Shown piece after piece: positions 1 to 9,026 of a stretch of DNA of 20,131 nucleotides (its first letter is position 1; each line of letters starts with the position of its first letter). The position numbers and the translations under genes were made by a program. Source of the DNA: Candidatus Aphodomonas merdavium (lineage in GTDB: Bacteria > Bacillota > Clostridia > Christensenellales > Aristaeellaceae); assembly GCA_018715585.1 (NCBI GenBank), contig DVLH01000164.1:1-20131 (forward strand), given 5' to 3'. A model generated the notes under the pieces. The model saw nothing but the letters and a program-made list of their open reading frames with translations, did not search any database and had not been told where the DNA came from.

Positions 1-1170
1 GTTGATACCTTTGCACCGGCAGGCGGCGTGGTACACTTTGCGTCCAAAGCGTTTTGTACCGTAGCGATGTGCCGCATCGCCGCGCAGGAAGGGCTGGGGC
101 TGGACGCCGTCTCCGGCGGCGAGCTCTATACCGCGCGCAGCGCGGGATTCCCGATGGACCGCGTGACGCTGCACGGCAACGTCAAAACGGTGGAAGAGCT
201 GGAGATGGCGCTGGATTACGGCGTGGGGCGCATTATCATCGACAGCCTGAGCGAAATCGACGTACTCCAGCAGCTTGCGGCGGAAAAGGGCAAGCGCGTA
301 GGCGTTATCGTCCGCCTCAACCCGGGCATTGACGCGCACACCTACGAGGCCGTGCAGACGGCGAGGACCGACTGCAAATTCGGCCTGGGCATCGGCGATG
401 GGGAGGCGCTCAACGCGCTTAAAAGAATCTCCCGTTGTCCCAACCTGGAGCTATTTGGCCTGCATACGCACGTAGGCTCGCAGATTTTTGAGGTTGCGCC
501 CTTTTTGCAGGCGGTGGAGCGGTTGACGGACTTTTCCGTGCTTGCCTCCGTCGTTACGGGCGTGGAAATGCGCGAGGCCATCGTTGGTGGCGGTTTCGGC
601 GTGCGCTATACCGCGGACGATCCGCCTTCGCTCGATCCGCGGGAGTCCATCCGCGCAATTTCGCGCACGCTCGCGCGGGAATGCGCGCGCAAGGGGATCC
701 GTCCGCCGAAGCTTATCATCGAGCCGGGGCGTGCCATCGTGGCGGAAGCGGGCGCAGCGCTGTATACGGTGTGCGCCATCAAGGAAATCCCCGGCGTGCG
801 CAAGTATGTCAGCCTCGATGGCGGCATGATGGACAATCCGCGCGTGGCGCTCTACGGGGCGCGCTACCGCGCGTTTGTCGCCAACCGCGCGGACGAGCGG
901 CCGGTGGAGACGGTCACGCTCGCGGGGCGCGCGTGCGAATCGGGCGATGTGTTCGGCTACGATTTCCGCCTGCCGCGCGTCGCGCTGGGGGATGTCATTT
1001 TGATGCCGACGGCGGGGGCGTACCAATACTCCATGGCCAGCAACTATAACCGCGTGCCGCTCCCCAAAGTGCTGCTCCTGCACAATGGCATAGCGGATAC
1101 GATTGTCGAGCGGCAGCGCTATGAGGACATCACGCGCTACGACTGCCTGCCCAACGCGCTCAAGTCTTAA
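1..1170 (+). CDS. lysA: Diaminopimelate decarboxylase, 5' end missing
   Basis: This enzyme decarboxylates meso-diaminopimelate to L-lysine, the last step of lysine synthesis, in the cytoplasm with pyridoxal phosphate (PLP). The frame is open from base 1, so the start lies upstream; compared with the usual length of about 430 residues, roughly 40 are missing. The ASKAF motif carries the PLP lysine (codon at 46-48). The barrel continues with HTHVGSQ, the glycine loop GGGFGVRY, and EPGR (721-732), which holds the PLP phosphate. CESGD (Cys codon 934-936) is the cysteine that completes the partner subunit's active site in the dimer. The C-terminal part has GAYQYSMASNYN, which fits the family. It ends 18 bp before the radical SAM gene and is probably co-transcribed with it. 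A related PLP decarboxylase such as an arginine or ornithine type is unlikely given the ASKAF and CESGD forms. Confidence 0.95.
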   Translation, partial: VDTFAPAGGVVHFASKAFCTVAMCRIAAQEGLGLDAVSGGELYTARSAGFPMDRVTLHGNVKTVEELEMALDYGVGRIIIDSLSEIDVLQQLAAEKGKRVGVIVRLNPGIDAHTYEAVQTARTDCKFGLGIGDGEALNALKRISRCPNLELFGLHTHVGSQIFEVAPFLQAVERLTDFSVLASVVTGVEMREAIVGGGFGVRYTADDPPSLDPRESIRAISRTLARECARKGIRPPKLIIEPGRAIVAEAGAALYTVCAIKEIPGVRKYVSLDGGMMDNPRVALYGARYRAFVANRADERPVETVTLAGRACESGDVFGYDFRLPRVALGDVILMPTAGAYQYSMASNYNRVPLPKVLLLHNGIADTIVERQRYEDITRYDCLPNALKS

Positions 1171-1188
1171 AGCAAGCGAGGAGAAGGA

Positions 1189-3030
1189 ATGGAACTTTCA
1201 AAAAAGATTGACGCGCTGCTTGACGGCGTGCAAAAGCCCGCCCGCTATATCGGCGGCGAGATGAACGCCGTAAGCAAGGATTTTGACAGCGCGCGCGTCC
1301 GCTTTGCCTTTTGTTTTGCAGATATTTACGAAATTGGCATGTCCCACCTGGGCATGAAGATTCTCTACGAAATCATCAACGCGCAAGAGGATGCGCTTTG
1401 CGAGCGCGTCTTTGCGCCCTGGGTGGATATGGCGGACGCCATGCGGCGAGACGGCGTGCCGCTCTTTAGCGTAGAATCGCGCAGGCCTGTGCGCGATTTT
1501 GACATCGTCGGTTTCACGCTGCAATACGAAATGAGCTATACGACGATTCTGGAAATGCTCGACCTTGCCGGCATTCCGCTTTTTAGCGGCGAGCGCGGCG
1601 AAGGGGATCCGATCGTCATCGCGGGCGGCCCATGCGCGTTCAATCCCGAACCGCTGCACGCGTTCATCGACGCGTTTTCCCTGGGCGACGGCGAAGAGAG
1701 CACGCTGGAAGTGCTGGACGCCGTGCGCAGGGCAAAGGCGGAAGGGCTCACGCGCGCCGATACGCTGCGCCTGATCAGCCAGATCGACGGCGTATACGTG
1801 CCTGCATATTATGACGCCGAATATGGCGCGGACGGCTGTTTGACCGCATTTCGGCCGCGCACGGCGGAGGCAAAGCCCGTCATCCGCAAGCGCATCGTGC
1901 GCGACCTGGACGCAGCGGCTTTCCCGGAGCGGATGATCGTGCCGTTCCAGGAAATTGTGCACGACAGGATCATGCTTGAGGTCATGCGCGGCTGCACGCG
2001 CGGCTGCCGCTTTTGCCAGGCGGGCATGCTCTACCGCCCTGTGCGCGAGCGCAGCACGGACACGCTGGTAGATTTGGCGCAAAAGCTTGTGCAAAACACC
2101 GGCTATGAAGAAATATCGCTTTCCTCGCTGTCCACGGGAGATTATTCGCGCCTGGCGGAATTGACGCAGGCGCTGACGGAGCGCTTTGAAAAGGAGCGCG
2201 TTTCGATTTCGCTCCCGTCCCTGCGGCTGGACGGCAAGCTGGCCGAGTCGCTCGAACAAATGCGCAAGGTGCGAAAAAGCAGTTTGACATTTGCGCCCGA
2301 GGCGGGAACGCAGCGCCTGCGCGATGTGATCAACAAGGGCGTGACGGTGGAAAACCTGCGCGCGACGGCGCATGATGCGTTTGCCAACGGCTATAGCGCC
2401 ATCAAGCTGTATTTCATGATCGGCCTGCCAACGGAAACGCAGGACGATTTGCGCGGCATTGCGGAGACGGCCCGGCTGTTTGCAAGCGAGTACTTTGCCA
2501 TTCCCAAGGGCGAGCGCGCGCGCGGCCTGCGCATTACGGTGAGCGCTTCGTCGTTCGTGCCCAAGCCGTTTACGCCTTTCCAATGGGAGGCGCAGGACAC
2601 GGTGGAGACGCTGCGGGAAAAGCAGGCTTTCTTGCGCGAAGAGTTTCGGCAGCTCAAGAGTTCTGATTTTCGCTGGCACGATCCGGAAGTCTCGTTCCTG
2701 GAGGCTTGCTTTGCCAGGGGAGACAGGCGCCTTTCGGACGTGCTGCTGCATGCCTGGAAAAACGGCTGCCGCTTTGACGGCTGGTCGGAGCATTTTCACT
2801 TTGACCGCTGGATGGAGGCGTTCGCCGCATGCGGGCTGGATCCGGCGTTTTACGCCAACCGCAAGCGCAGCTATGATGAGCTGCTGCCTTGGGCGTTTAT
2901 CGATGCGGGCGTGACGCAAGCGTTCCTGCGCAAAGAGAGCGAGCGCGCGCAGCGGGCGGAAACGACGCCGGATTGCCGCGGAGGCTGCCGCGGCTGCGGG
3001 CTGATGGAGGTGTGCGGTGTATGCGGATGA
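1189..3030 (+). CDS. B12-binding-type radical SAM protein (TIGR03960 family)
   Basis: A 613-residue radical SAM protein of a conserved family with no established reaction. The N-terminal third (about residues 30-180) resembles a Rossmann B12-binding domain, with FADIYEIGMSHLGM and IVIAGGPCAFNPEP, but I see no DxHxxG cobalt-ligand motif. The radical SAM core follows, with the cluster motif CTRGCRFC (C269, C273, C276) and a downstream FAPEAGTQRLR segment. The last 20 residues form a cysteine-rich tail (C596, C600, C603, C609, C612) that repeats the CX3CX2C spacing and could hold a second cluster or a metal. GAGGAGAAGGA sits just before the ATG. Its last 10 bp overlap the start of the DUF2344 gene, the usual partner of this family, and an RNase E/G gene follows. 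That context suggests a role in RNA or ribosome modification, which is inference only. Confidence 0.88.
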   Translation: MELSKKIDALLDGVQKPARYIGGEMNAVSKDFDSARVRFAFCFADIYEIGMSHLGMKILYEIINAQEDALCERVFAPWVDMADAMRRDGVPLFSVESRRPVRDFDIVGFTLQYEMSYTTILEMLDLAGIPLFSGERGEGDPIVIAGGPCAFNPEPLHAFIDAFSLGDGEESTLEVLDAVRRAKAEGLTRADTLRLISQIDGVYVPAYYDAEYGADGCLTAFRPRTAEAKPVIRKRIVRDLDAAAFPERMIVPFQEIVHDRIMLEVMRGCTRGCRFCQAGMLYRPVRERSTDTLVDLAQKLVQNTGYEEISLSSLSTGDYSRLAELTQALTERFEKERVSISLPSLRLDGKLAESLEQMRKVRKSSLTFAPEAGTQRLRDVINKGVTVENLRATAHDAFANGYSAIKLYFMIGLPTETQDDLRGIAETARLFASEYFAIPKGERARGLRITVSASSFVPKPFTPFQWEAQDTVETLREKQAFLREEFRQLKSSDFRWHDPEVSFLEACFARGDRRLSDVLLHAWKNGCRFDGWSEHFHFDRWMEAFAACGLDPAFYANRKRSYDELLPWAFIDAGVTQAFLRKESERAQRAETTPDCRGGCRGCGLMEVCGVCG

Positions 3031-3701
3031 TCGTTGCGTTTGAAAAAACTGAGCAAGTGCGCCATGTAGGCCATCTGGATTTGCAGCGCGCAGTGCAGCG
3101 CGCGCTGCGGCGCAGCGGGCTGCCCATCCGCTATTCCAACGGATTTAATCCGCATGCGCTTTTGTCCTTTGCCTCGCCGCTGCCCGTAGGCGTCAGCGGA
3201 GAAGAGGAACTTTTTGAGGTTGGCGTGGAAGAAGGCGTTGCGCCGGATGCGTTTCTTGCGGCGCTTTCGCCCGCTATGCCGGCGTCGCTGCCGGTGATAG
3301 GCGCGCGCCTTGTGGAGGATGCGCATCCCAAGCTGATGGCAAGCCTGCACTCGGCCGCCTACACGGCCCGCGCTGCTGCGGATGGCGTCGCGCGCGCGAT
3401 GGCGCAAGCCGTTCCCGCGCTGCTGGCGCGCGAGGAAATCATCGCGATTCGCAAATCCAAAAAAGGGGAAAACCCCTGCGACATCCGTCCGATGCTCTAT
3501 GCACTTCAAGCGCAAGAGGAAGCGGGGGAAGCCGTCTTTGCTTTGCGCACGGCGCTGACCGAGCGGCAGACGCTCAAGCCGGATTTGCTCCTTACCACGC
3601 TGGCGCAGGAAGCGGGCGTGGAGCTGCCTGCGTTTCGGCTGCGCCGCATCCGCCTTTTCGGCGAGCGCGGCGGCGCGCCCGTACCGCTGATGGAGCTGTG
3701 A
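3021..3701 (+). CDS. Radical SAM-linked DUF2344 protein (TIGR03936 family)
   Basis: A 226-residue protein of the DUF2344 family, always seen with or fused to the preceding radical SAM family and of unknown function. The recognisable core is near the N-terminus: HVGHLDLQRAVQRALRRSG (about residues 14-32), then IRYSNGFNPH and LSFASPLPVGV. The rest is mostly alpha/beta with no signal peptide or membrane segment. The ATG at 3021 is preferred because GGAGG at 3006-3010 is 10 bp upstream. A second ATG at 3027 would be 16 bp away. The start overlaps the end of the upstream gene by 10 bp, which suggests translational coupling and a fixed ratio of the two products. The RNase E/G gene begins 4 bp after the stop. 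The family assignment is secure from the motifs; any function would be a guess. Confidence 0.88.
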   Translation: MRMIVAFEKTEQVRHVGHLDLQRAVQRALRRSGLPIRYSNGFNPHALLSFASPLPVGVSGEEELFEVGVEEGVAPDAFLAALSPAMPASLPVIGARLVEDAHPKLMASLHSAAYTARAAADGVARAMAQAVPALLAREEIIAIRKSKKGENPCDIRPMLYALQAQEEAGEAVFALRTALTERQTLKPDLLLTTLAQEAGVELPAFRLRRIRLFGERGGAPVPLMEL

Positions 3702-3705
3702 AGAA

Positions 3706-5007
3706 ATGAACGGACGAAAGGCGATTGTGGACACCATTGGCACGCAGACGCGGCTTGTCGTCCTGGAGGACGGGGAGCCGGTGGAGTTTGCCGTTTCCTA
3801 TGCGGGCGGACGCCAGGACAGGCTTGGCAACCTCTACAAGGCGCGAGTGCAGACGCTGCTGCGCGGCATGCATGCGGCGTTTGTCAACATCGGAGACGAA
3901 AAAAACGCGTTTCTTTCGCTGGACGATTTGCCGCCTGAGCTGGCCGGTGTGTCGGCCGGTCCCGCCCGCTTGGCGCGGCGGGCGCCGCTGCGCGCAGGCG
4001 ACGAGCTGATCGTGCAAATCGTCAAGGAACCCGGTGGCGAGAAAGGCCCCAAAGTCAGCATGAACCCTTCGTTGGCAGGCCGATTTGCCGTGCTGCTGCC
4101 GACCGTTTCTTCCTTTGGCGTTTCCCGCCGTATTGACGGCGATGGACAGCGCGAGAGGCTGCTACCCCTGATCCGATCGCTCGCCCCGGAGGGGATGGGC
4201 ATTGTGGCGCGCACGGCCGCCCGTGAGGCGGACGATGCGCAGATTGCCGCGGATGTACAGGCGCTCTGCGAGCGCTGGCAGCAGGCGCAGGCGCTTGCCA
4301 ACGTTAAAAACGCTCCGGCGCTGCTTTACGACGAGGGGGATCTTGCCGCGCGCGCTGCGCGGGATTTAAATTGCACCGTTGAGCGCGCGCCGTTTGACGA
4401 CCATGTGGAAAGCCGGCTGCAAAAGGCGCTGCGCCGCAAGGTGTGGCTGCAAAGCGGGGCTTTTTTAGCCATCGACCGCTGCGAGGCGATGACGGTGATC
4501 GACGTCAACAGCGGCAAGTTTATCGGCAAAAAGAACCTGGCCGAAACGCTTTTAAAGCTCAACTGTGAAGCCGCGCGGGAAATCGCCCGGCTGATCCGCC
4601 TGCGCGATTTGGGTGGCATCATCGTGATCGACTTTGTGGACATGGATACGCAGGAGGACCGGCAAACGGTGCTGGAAACGTTTGAACAGGCGATGCGCGC
4701 TGACCGTGCCAAGCGCAGGATCCACGGCTTTACGAGTACGGGATTGATGGAAATGACGCGCCGTCCGCTTTGGGGCGCAGCGGAGGATCAGCTGACGCAG
4801 GATTGCCCCTGTTGCGGTGCGCGCGGATATGCGCAAAGCCCATTGGCGGCCGCTCACGAGCTGCTGCGCAGCGTGCGCAGGCGCCGCACGGGCGGCGACG
4901 AAAGCGTGATCACGCTGCATCCGCCGCAGGCGGTGGCCAAGGCGCTTTATCAAATCGGCCTTCCGCCGGATGTTGTCATTGGCGAAGCGGGGAAAGGAGA
5001 TCAATAA
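3706..5007 (+). CDS. rng: Ribonuclease E/G family endoribonuclease
   Basis: A 433-residue single-strand endoribonuclease of the RNase G/E family, which cleaves AU-rich RNA and helps mature rRNA and decay mRNA. An S1-type RNA-binding domain lies at about residues 35-120 (LGNLYKARVQ, AAFVNIGDEKNAFL). The DNase I-like catalytic half has the two metal-binding aspartates, D266 in VIDVNSGK and D309 in VIDFVDMD. Their 43-residue spacing equals that of D303 and D346 in E. coli RNase E. The zinc-link CPxC motif is C367-P-C-C370. The protein is shorter than E. coli RNase G (489) and has no RNase E scaffold tail, so a G-type enzyme is likely. It follows the radical SAM/DUF2344 pair, its usual context, but miaB comes next instead of the ribosomal protein genes rplU and rpmA often found there. 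Confidence 0.92.
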   Translation: MNGRKAIVDTIGTQTRLVVLEDGEPVEFAVSYAGGRQDRLGNLYKARVQTLLRGMHAAFVNIGDEKNAFLSLDDLPPELAGVSAGPARLARRAPLRAGDELIVQIVKEPGGEKGPKVSMNPSLAGRFAVLLPTVSSFGVSRRIDGDGQRERLLPLIRSLAPEGMGIVARTAAREADDAQIAADVQALCERWQQAQALANVKNAPALLYDEGDLAARAARDLNCTVERAPFDDHVESRLQKALRRKVWLQSGAFLAIDRCEAMTVIDVNSGKFIGKKNLAETLLKLNCEAAREIARLIRLRDLGGIIVIDFVDMDTQEDRQTVLETFEQAMRADRAKRRIHGFTSTGLMEMTRRPLWGAAEDQLTQDCPCCGARGYAQSPLAAAHELLRSVRRRRTGGDESVITLHPPQAVAKALYQIGLPPDVVIGEAGKGDQ

Positions 5008-6438
5008 ATGGAACAGGCCATTTGGGTATCCCCGGAGGAAATGCAGGCCCAGCGGGAAGCTGCGCGCTGCGTGCGCGAAATGCCGGACCGTCCCCGGTCT
5101 TATTTCATCGTGACCTACGGCTGCCAGATGAATGCGCACGATTCCGAAATCCTCGCCGGCATGATGGAACAGATGGGGATGACGCCGGCTTCTTCGCGGG
5201 AAGAAGCGGAGCTGATTCTTTTTAATACCTGCTGCATCCGCGACAACGCCGAGCGCAAGGCGTTGGGGAATATGGCGTACCTGCGAGCGCTCAAACGGAG
5301 CAACCCCAGGTTGATCCTCTGCGTTTGCGGCTGCATGATTCAGCAGCCGCGCATGGCGCAGGTGATCCTGCGCCAGTATCCTTTTTTTGACATTGCCTTT
5401 GGCACGCACAACCTGCACCGGTTTTCGGAATTTTTGCTGCAGGCCCTCAATACCCGCCGCCAAGTGCTGTGCGTGGAAACGTCCCAGGGGCGCATTGCCG
5501 AAGGGCTTCCCTGCCGGCCGGAAAGCGGAATTTCCGCGTATGTCTCCATCATGTACGGCTGCAACAACTTTTGCTCCTACTGTATTGTACCCTATGTGCG
5601 CGGGCGAGAGCGTTCGCGCGCGCAGGACGATATTCTGCGCGAAGTGGAAGGGCTGCTCGAGCGCGGCGTGATGCAGATCACGCTGCTGGGCCAAAACGTC
5701 AATTCCTACGGCAACGACCGCAGCGACGGCGCCTCGTTCCCGGCCCTGTTAAGGCGCTTGGATGCGCTGGGCGTGCCGCGCATTCGCTTTATGACGTCGC
5801 ACCCCAAAGACCTTTCCGACGAGCTCATCGCGGCCATGGCCGAAAGCAAGCACTGTGCGCGCCATTTTCACCTGCCCGTACAGTCGGGCAGCGATGCCAT
5901 TCTCAAGGCAATGAACCGCGTGTACGATCGGGAAACCTACCTGCGCCGCGTGGAGGCGCTGCGCAAGGCAATGCCGGAAATCGCGCTGACGACGGATGTA
6001 ATCGTCGGCTTCCCTGGAGAGAGCGAGGAGGACTTCGCAGATACGCTTTCGCTGCTTAAACTGGTGCGCTACGATTCGGCGTTTATGTTCGCCTACTCTC
6101 CGCGCGAAGGGACGCGGGCGGCACAAATGCCCCAGCGCGTGCCGGAAGAGATAGCCTCGGACAGGCTTACGCGCCTGATCGCCCTGCAGGAGGGGATCAG
6201 CGCACAGGCGCTTGCCGGGCTTGTCGGCAGCCGGCAGCGCGTACTGGTGGAAGAGGTTTCCAAGCGCAACGCGCGCCAGCTTGCCGGAAAGTGTACGCGC
6301 AACATCACCTGTAACTTTGATGCCGATCCGGCGCTGATCGGCTCGTTCGCGCGCGTGCTCGTGCGCGAAGCGGGGCATAACAGCCTCAAGGCGGATTTTG
6401 TTTGCACCGAAGAAAAGGAGGCCCCGGAATGGCCCTAA
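5008..6438 (+). CDS. miaB: tRNA-2-methylthio-N6-dimethylallyladenosine synthase
   Basis: MiaB adds a methylthio group to C2 of i6A37 in tRNAs reading UNN codons, giving ms2i6A, with two 4Fe-4S clusters and S-adenosylmethionine. At 476 residues it has the usual length. The N-terminal methylthiotransferase domain supplies three cluster cysteines: C39 (TYGCQMN), C75 (FNTCCIRDNA) and C109 (CVCGCMIQQ). The radical SAM motif is C185, C189 and C192 in YGCNNFCSYC, followed by IVPYVRGRERSR, a MiaB hallmark. A TRAM-type RNA-binding region ends the protein. The ATG follows directly on the rng stop, with AAAGGAG at 4993-4999 as ribosome binding site. The last 10 bp overlap mutS. Its substrate i6A37 is made by the miaA product encoded in the same gene run. 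The related MtaB and RimO differ around the third cysteine and in the VRGRERSR segment. Confidence 0.95.
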   Translation: MEQAIWVSPEEMQAQREAARCVREMPDRPRSYFIVTYGCQMNAHDSEILAGMMEQMGMTPASSREEAELILFNTCCIRDNAERKALGNMAYLRALKRSNPRLILCVCGCMIQQPRMAQVILRQYPFFDIAFGTHNLHRFSEFLLQALNTRRQVLCVETSQGRIAEGLPCRPESGISAYVSIMYGCNNFCSYCIVPYVRGRERSRAQDDILREVEGLLERGVMQITLLGQNVNSYGNDRSDGASFPALLRRLDALGVPRIRFMTSHPKDLSDELIAAMAESKHCARHFHLPVQSGSDAILKAMNRVYDRETYLRRVEALRKAMPEIALTTDVIVGFPGESEEDFADTLSLLKLVRYDSAFMFAYSPREGTRAAQMPQRVPEEIASDRLTRLIALQEGISAQALAGLVGSRQRVLVEEVSKRNARQLAGKCTRNITCNFDADPALIGSFARVLVREAGHNSLKADFVCTEEKEAPEWP

Positions 6439-9026
6439 CCCCAATGATGCGCCAGTATCTGAGCGTCAAGGATGAATTTCCGGACGCGCTGCTGTTTTAC
6501 CGCATCGGAGATTTTTACGAGATGTTTTTTGAAGATGCGCAGACGGCCTCGCGCGAGCTGGAGCTGGTGCTGACCGGGCGCGACTGCGGCCTGGAGCAGC
6601 GCGCGCCCATGTGCGGCATCCCTTACCACGCGGCGGAAACGTATATTCGCAAGCTGGTGGAGAAGGGGTATAAGGTAGCAATCTGCGAGCAGCTGACAGA
6701 CCCTAAAGAAAACCGGCCGCTCGTGGAGCGCGGCGTCATCCGCGTGGTAACGCCGGGCACCGTCGTTGAGCAATCCATGCTTGATGAGAAAGAAAACAGC
6801 TTTTTGCTGGCCGTATGCGTTAACGGGCAGAAGGTAGGCCTGGCCTATGCGGACGTTTCCACCGGCGAATGCATGGCGATGGCGCTTTCCGGAGGCGTGC
6901 CGGCGCTGATGAGTGAACTAACCCGCATCGCGCCCCGTGAGATCATCGCCGATGAAGCGGCGGCGCAGGCGTTGGAAAGCGTCAAGCTGGCCGTGCCCGT
7001 CTCCGTTTTTGCCACAGACGCTTGGAAATACAGCCAGGCAAAGGCCGACGTGCTCGAGCATTTTCATGCCAAAACGCTCAGCGCCTTTGACTTGGATGGC
7101 GAAAAGTTGGCCGTGGGCGCTACGGGCGCGCTGCTGGCGTATATCCGCTCCACGCAGCGCAACGCCATGGAACATCTCAACGCGCTGCACAAGGTATATC
7201 CCGGCAACTACATGGTGCTGGACGCAACGGCGCGCCGCAACCTCGAACTGACGCAAACGCTGCGCGGCACGCGGGGCAGGGGTACGCTGCTTGGCCTTTT
7301 GGATGAAACGGTCACCGCCATGGGCGGGCGGCTTTTGCATGCGTGGGTGGAGCAGCCGCTTGGCACGCGCGAGGCGATTGAAGCGCGTCTTGACGCTGTG
7401 CAGGAGCTTGTTGAGGAACCGATGCGCATGCATGACCTGCGCTGCACGCTCAAAAACGTGCGGGATGTAGAGCGGATTGCGGCAAAAATCGCATACAACG
7501 CTTTAGGACCGCAGCATTGCCTGGCGCTTTGCGATTCGTTCCAGTGCGTTCCGGAAATTCAACAGCTTTTGCAGGGCTGCAAAAGCCGCCTGCTTTCGTC
7601 GCTGCGTGAAAAACTAGACCCGTTAAACGACGTTACGGAGCGCATTGCGCGCATGATCGATCCCCAGGCGCCCAACACGACGGCGGACGGTGGATTCATC
7701 CTCCAGGGGTATGACAAGGAGCTCGACGAGCAGCGGGAGGCGGCTGAAAACGGCAAGCAATGGATTGCCAACATGGAAGCGCGCGAACGGGCTGAAACGG
7801 GCATTAAAACGCTAAGAATCCCATACAATCGGATTTTCGGCTACTGCATTGAGGTGACGAAAGCCTACTACAACCTGGTTCCGCTGCGCTACGTGCGCCG
7901 CCAGACGCTTTCCAACTGTGAACGGTATACCACGCCGGAACTGCAGGAGATCGAAAAGAAAATTCTCGGCGCTTCGGAGCGGGCTTTGCGGCTGGAAATC
8001 CAGCTTTTTGCGCGGCTGAAAGAGGATTTGGCGCATGAAATTTCGCGTATGCAGCGCACGGCGGAGGCGCTCAAAACGCTTGACGCGCTGCTGTCGCTGG
8101 CGCAGGTGGCACAGGAAAACGGCTATGTGCGCCCGCAAATAACGGATGACGGCGTCATTGAAATCTCCCAAGGCCGCCATCCCGTCGTTGAGCGGATGCT
8201 GCGCGAGGAAGCGTTCGTACCAAACGACGTACACATGAACAGCCAGGAAAAGCGCATGCTCATGATTACCGGCCCTAATATGGCCGGGAAAAGCACCTAC
8301 ATGCGCCAGGTTGCGTTGATTGTGCTCATGGCGCATTTGGGCAGCTTTGTGCCTGCCGCATCCGCTTCCATTTCGCTTACGGATAGGATTTTCACGCGCA
8401 TCGGCGCGTCGGACGATTTGGCAGGCGGCCGGTCCACGTTCCTTGTTGAGATGAGCGAGACGGCGCAGATCCTGCGCAATGCGACGCCCAAATCGCTCCT
8501 CATCCTGGACGAGATTGGCCGGGGTACGAGCACGTTCGACGGGCTGAGCATCGCCTGGGCCGTTGTGGAGCACATCGTGCAAAAGGGGAATGGCGCGAAG
8601 GCGCTCTTTGCCACGCATTACCACGAGCTTTCCGAGCTGGAAGGGCGGCTGGAAGGCGTTGTCAACTACCGCATTGCCGTCAAAGAACACGGGGAAGAGG
8701 TAATCTTCCTGCGCAAAATTGAGCGCGGGGGAGCGGATAAGAGCTTTGGCATCCACGTGGCGCGCCTGGCCGGCGTGCCAAAGCCTGTCGTCGCCCGCGC
8801 GCAGGAGATCCTGGCGCGGCTGGAAACGGCTAACGTCAATCAATCTTCCATCAGCGCGAACATCCTGGAATCCAACCGCAAAAAGAAGCAAGTGCAGGTG
8901 GGGTTTGGTGATTTCCGCGCGCTGGACCTGGTAGAAGAGCTGCGCGCGCTCGATGTCAACGCAATGTCGCCTATCGAAGCGCTCAACGCCCTGTTTACCC
9001 TGCGCGAGAAAGCGAGGAACATCTAA
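6429..9026 (+). CDS. mutS: DNA mismatch repair protein MutS
   Basis: MutS finds base mismatches and small loops in DNA and recruits MutL. The 865 residues match the MutS1 class (about 855). The mismatch-contacting Phe-x-Glu is F29-Y-E31 in IGDFYEMFF. The connector, lever and clamp domains fill the middle. The ATPase has Walker A GPNMAGKS (615-622), Walker B with D694-E695 in LILDEIGRGTSTFDG, and the ABC-type signature region before it. The C-terminal dimer helices (SPIEALNALFTLRE) are intact. The ATG at 6429 is chosen because AAGGAGG at 6415-6421 lies 7 bp upstream; an in-frame ATG at 6402 falls before that site. The start overlaps the end of miaB by 10 bp and mutL follows with no gap. This is not MutS2, which lacks the mismatch domain and has a Smr domain. 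Confidence 0.97.
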   Translation: MALTPMMRQYLSVKDEFPDALLFYRIGDFYEMFFEDAQTASRELELVLTGRDCGLEQRAPMCGIPYHAAETYIRKLVEKGYKVAICEQLTDPKENRPLVERGVIRVVTPGTVVEQSMLDEKENSFLLAVCVNGQKVGLAYADVSTGECMAMALSGGVPALMSELTRIAPREIIADEAAAQALESVKLAVPVSVFATDAWKYSQAKADVLEHFHAKTLSAFDLDGEKLAVGATGALLAYIRSTQRNAMEHLNALHKVYPGNYMVLDATARRNLELTQTLRGTRGRGTLLGLLDETVTAMGGRLLHAWVEQPLGTREAIEARLDAVQELVEEPMRMHDLRCTLKNVRDVERIAAKIAYNALGPQHCLALCDSFQCVPEIQQLLQGCKSRLLSSLREKLDPLNDVTERIARMIDPQAPNTTADGGFILQGYDKELDEQREAAENGKQWIANMEARERAETGIKTLRIPYNRIFGYCIEVTKAYYNLVPLRYVRRQTLSNCERYTTPELQEIEKKILGASERALRLEIQLFARLKEDLAHEISRMQRTAEALKTLDALLSLAQVAQENGYVRPQITDDGVIEISQGRHPVVERMLREEAFVPNDVHMNSQEKRMLMITGPNMAGKSTYMRQVALIVLMAHLGSFVPAASASISLTDRIFTRIGASDDLAGGRSTFLVEMSETAQILRNATPKSLLILDEIGRGTSTFDGLSIAWAVVEHIVQKGNGAKALFATHYHELSELEGRLEGVVNYRIAVKEHGEEVIFLRKIERGGADKSFGIHVARLAGVPKPVVARAQEILARLETANVNQSSISANILESNRKKKQVQVGFGDFRALDLVEELRALDVNAMSPIEALNALFTLREKARNI

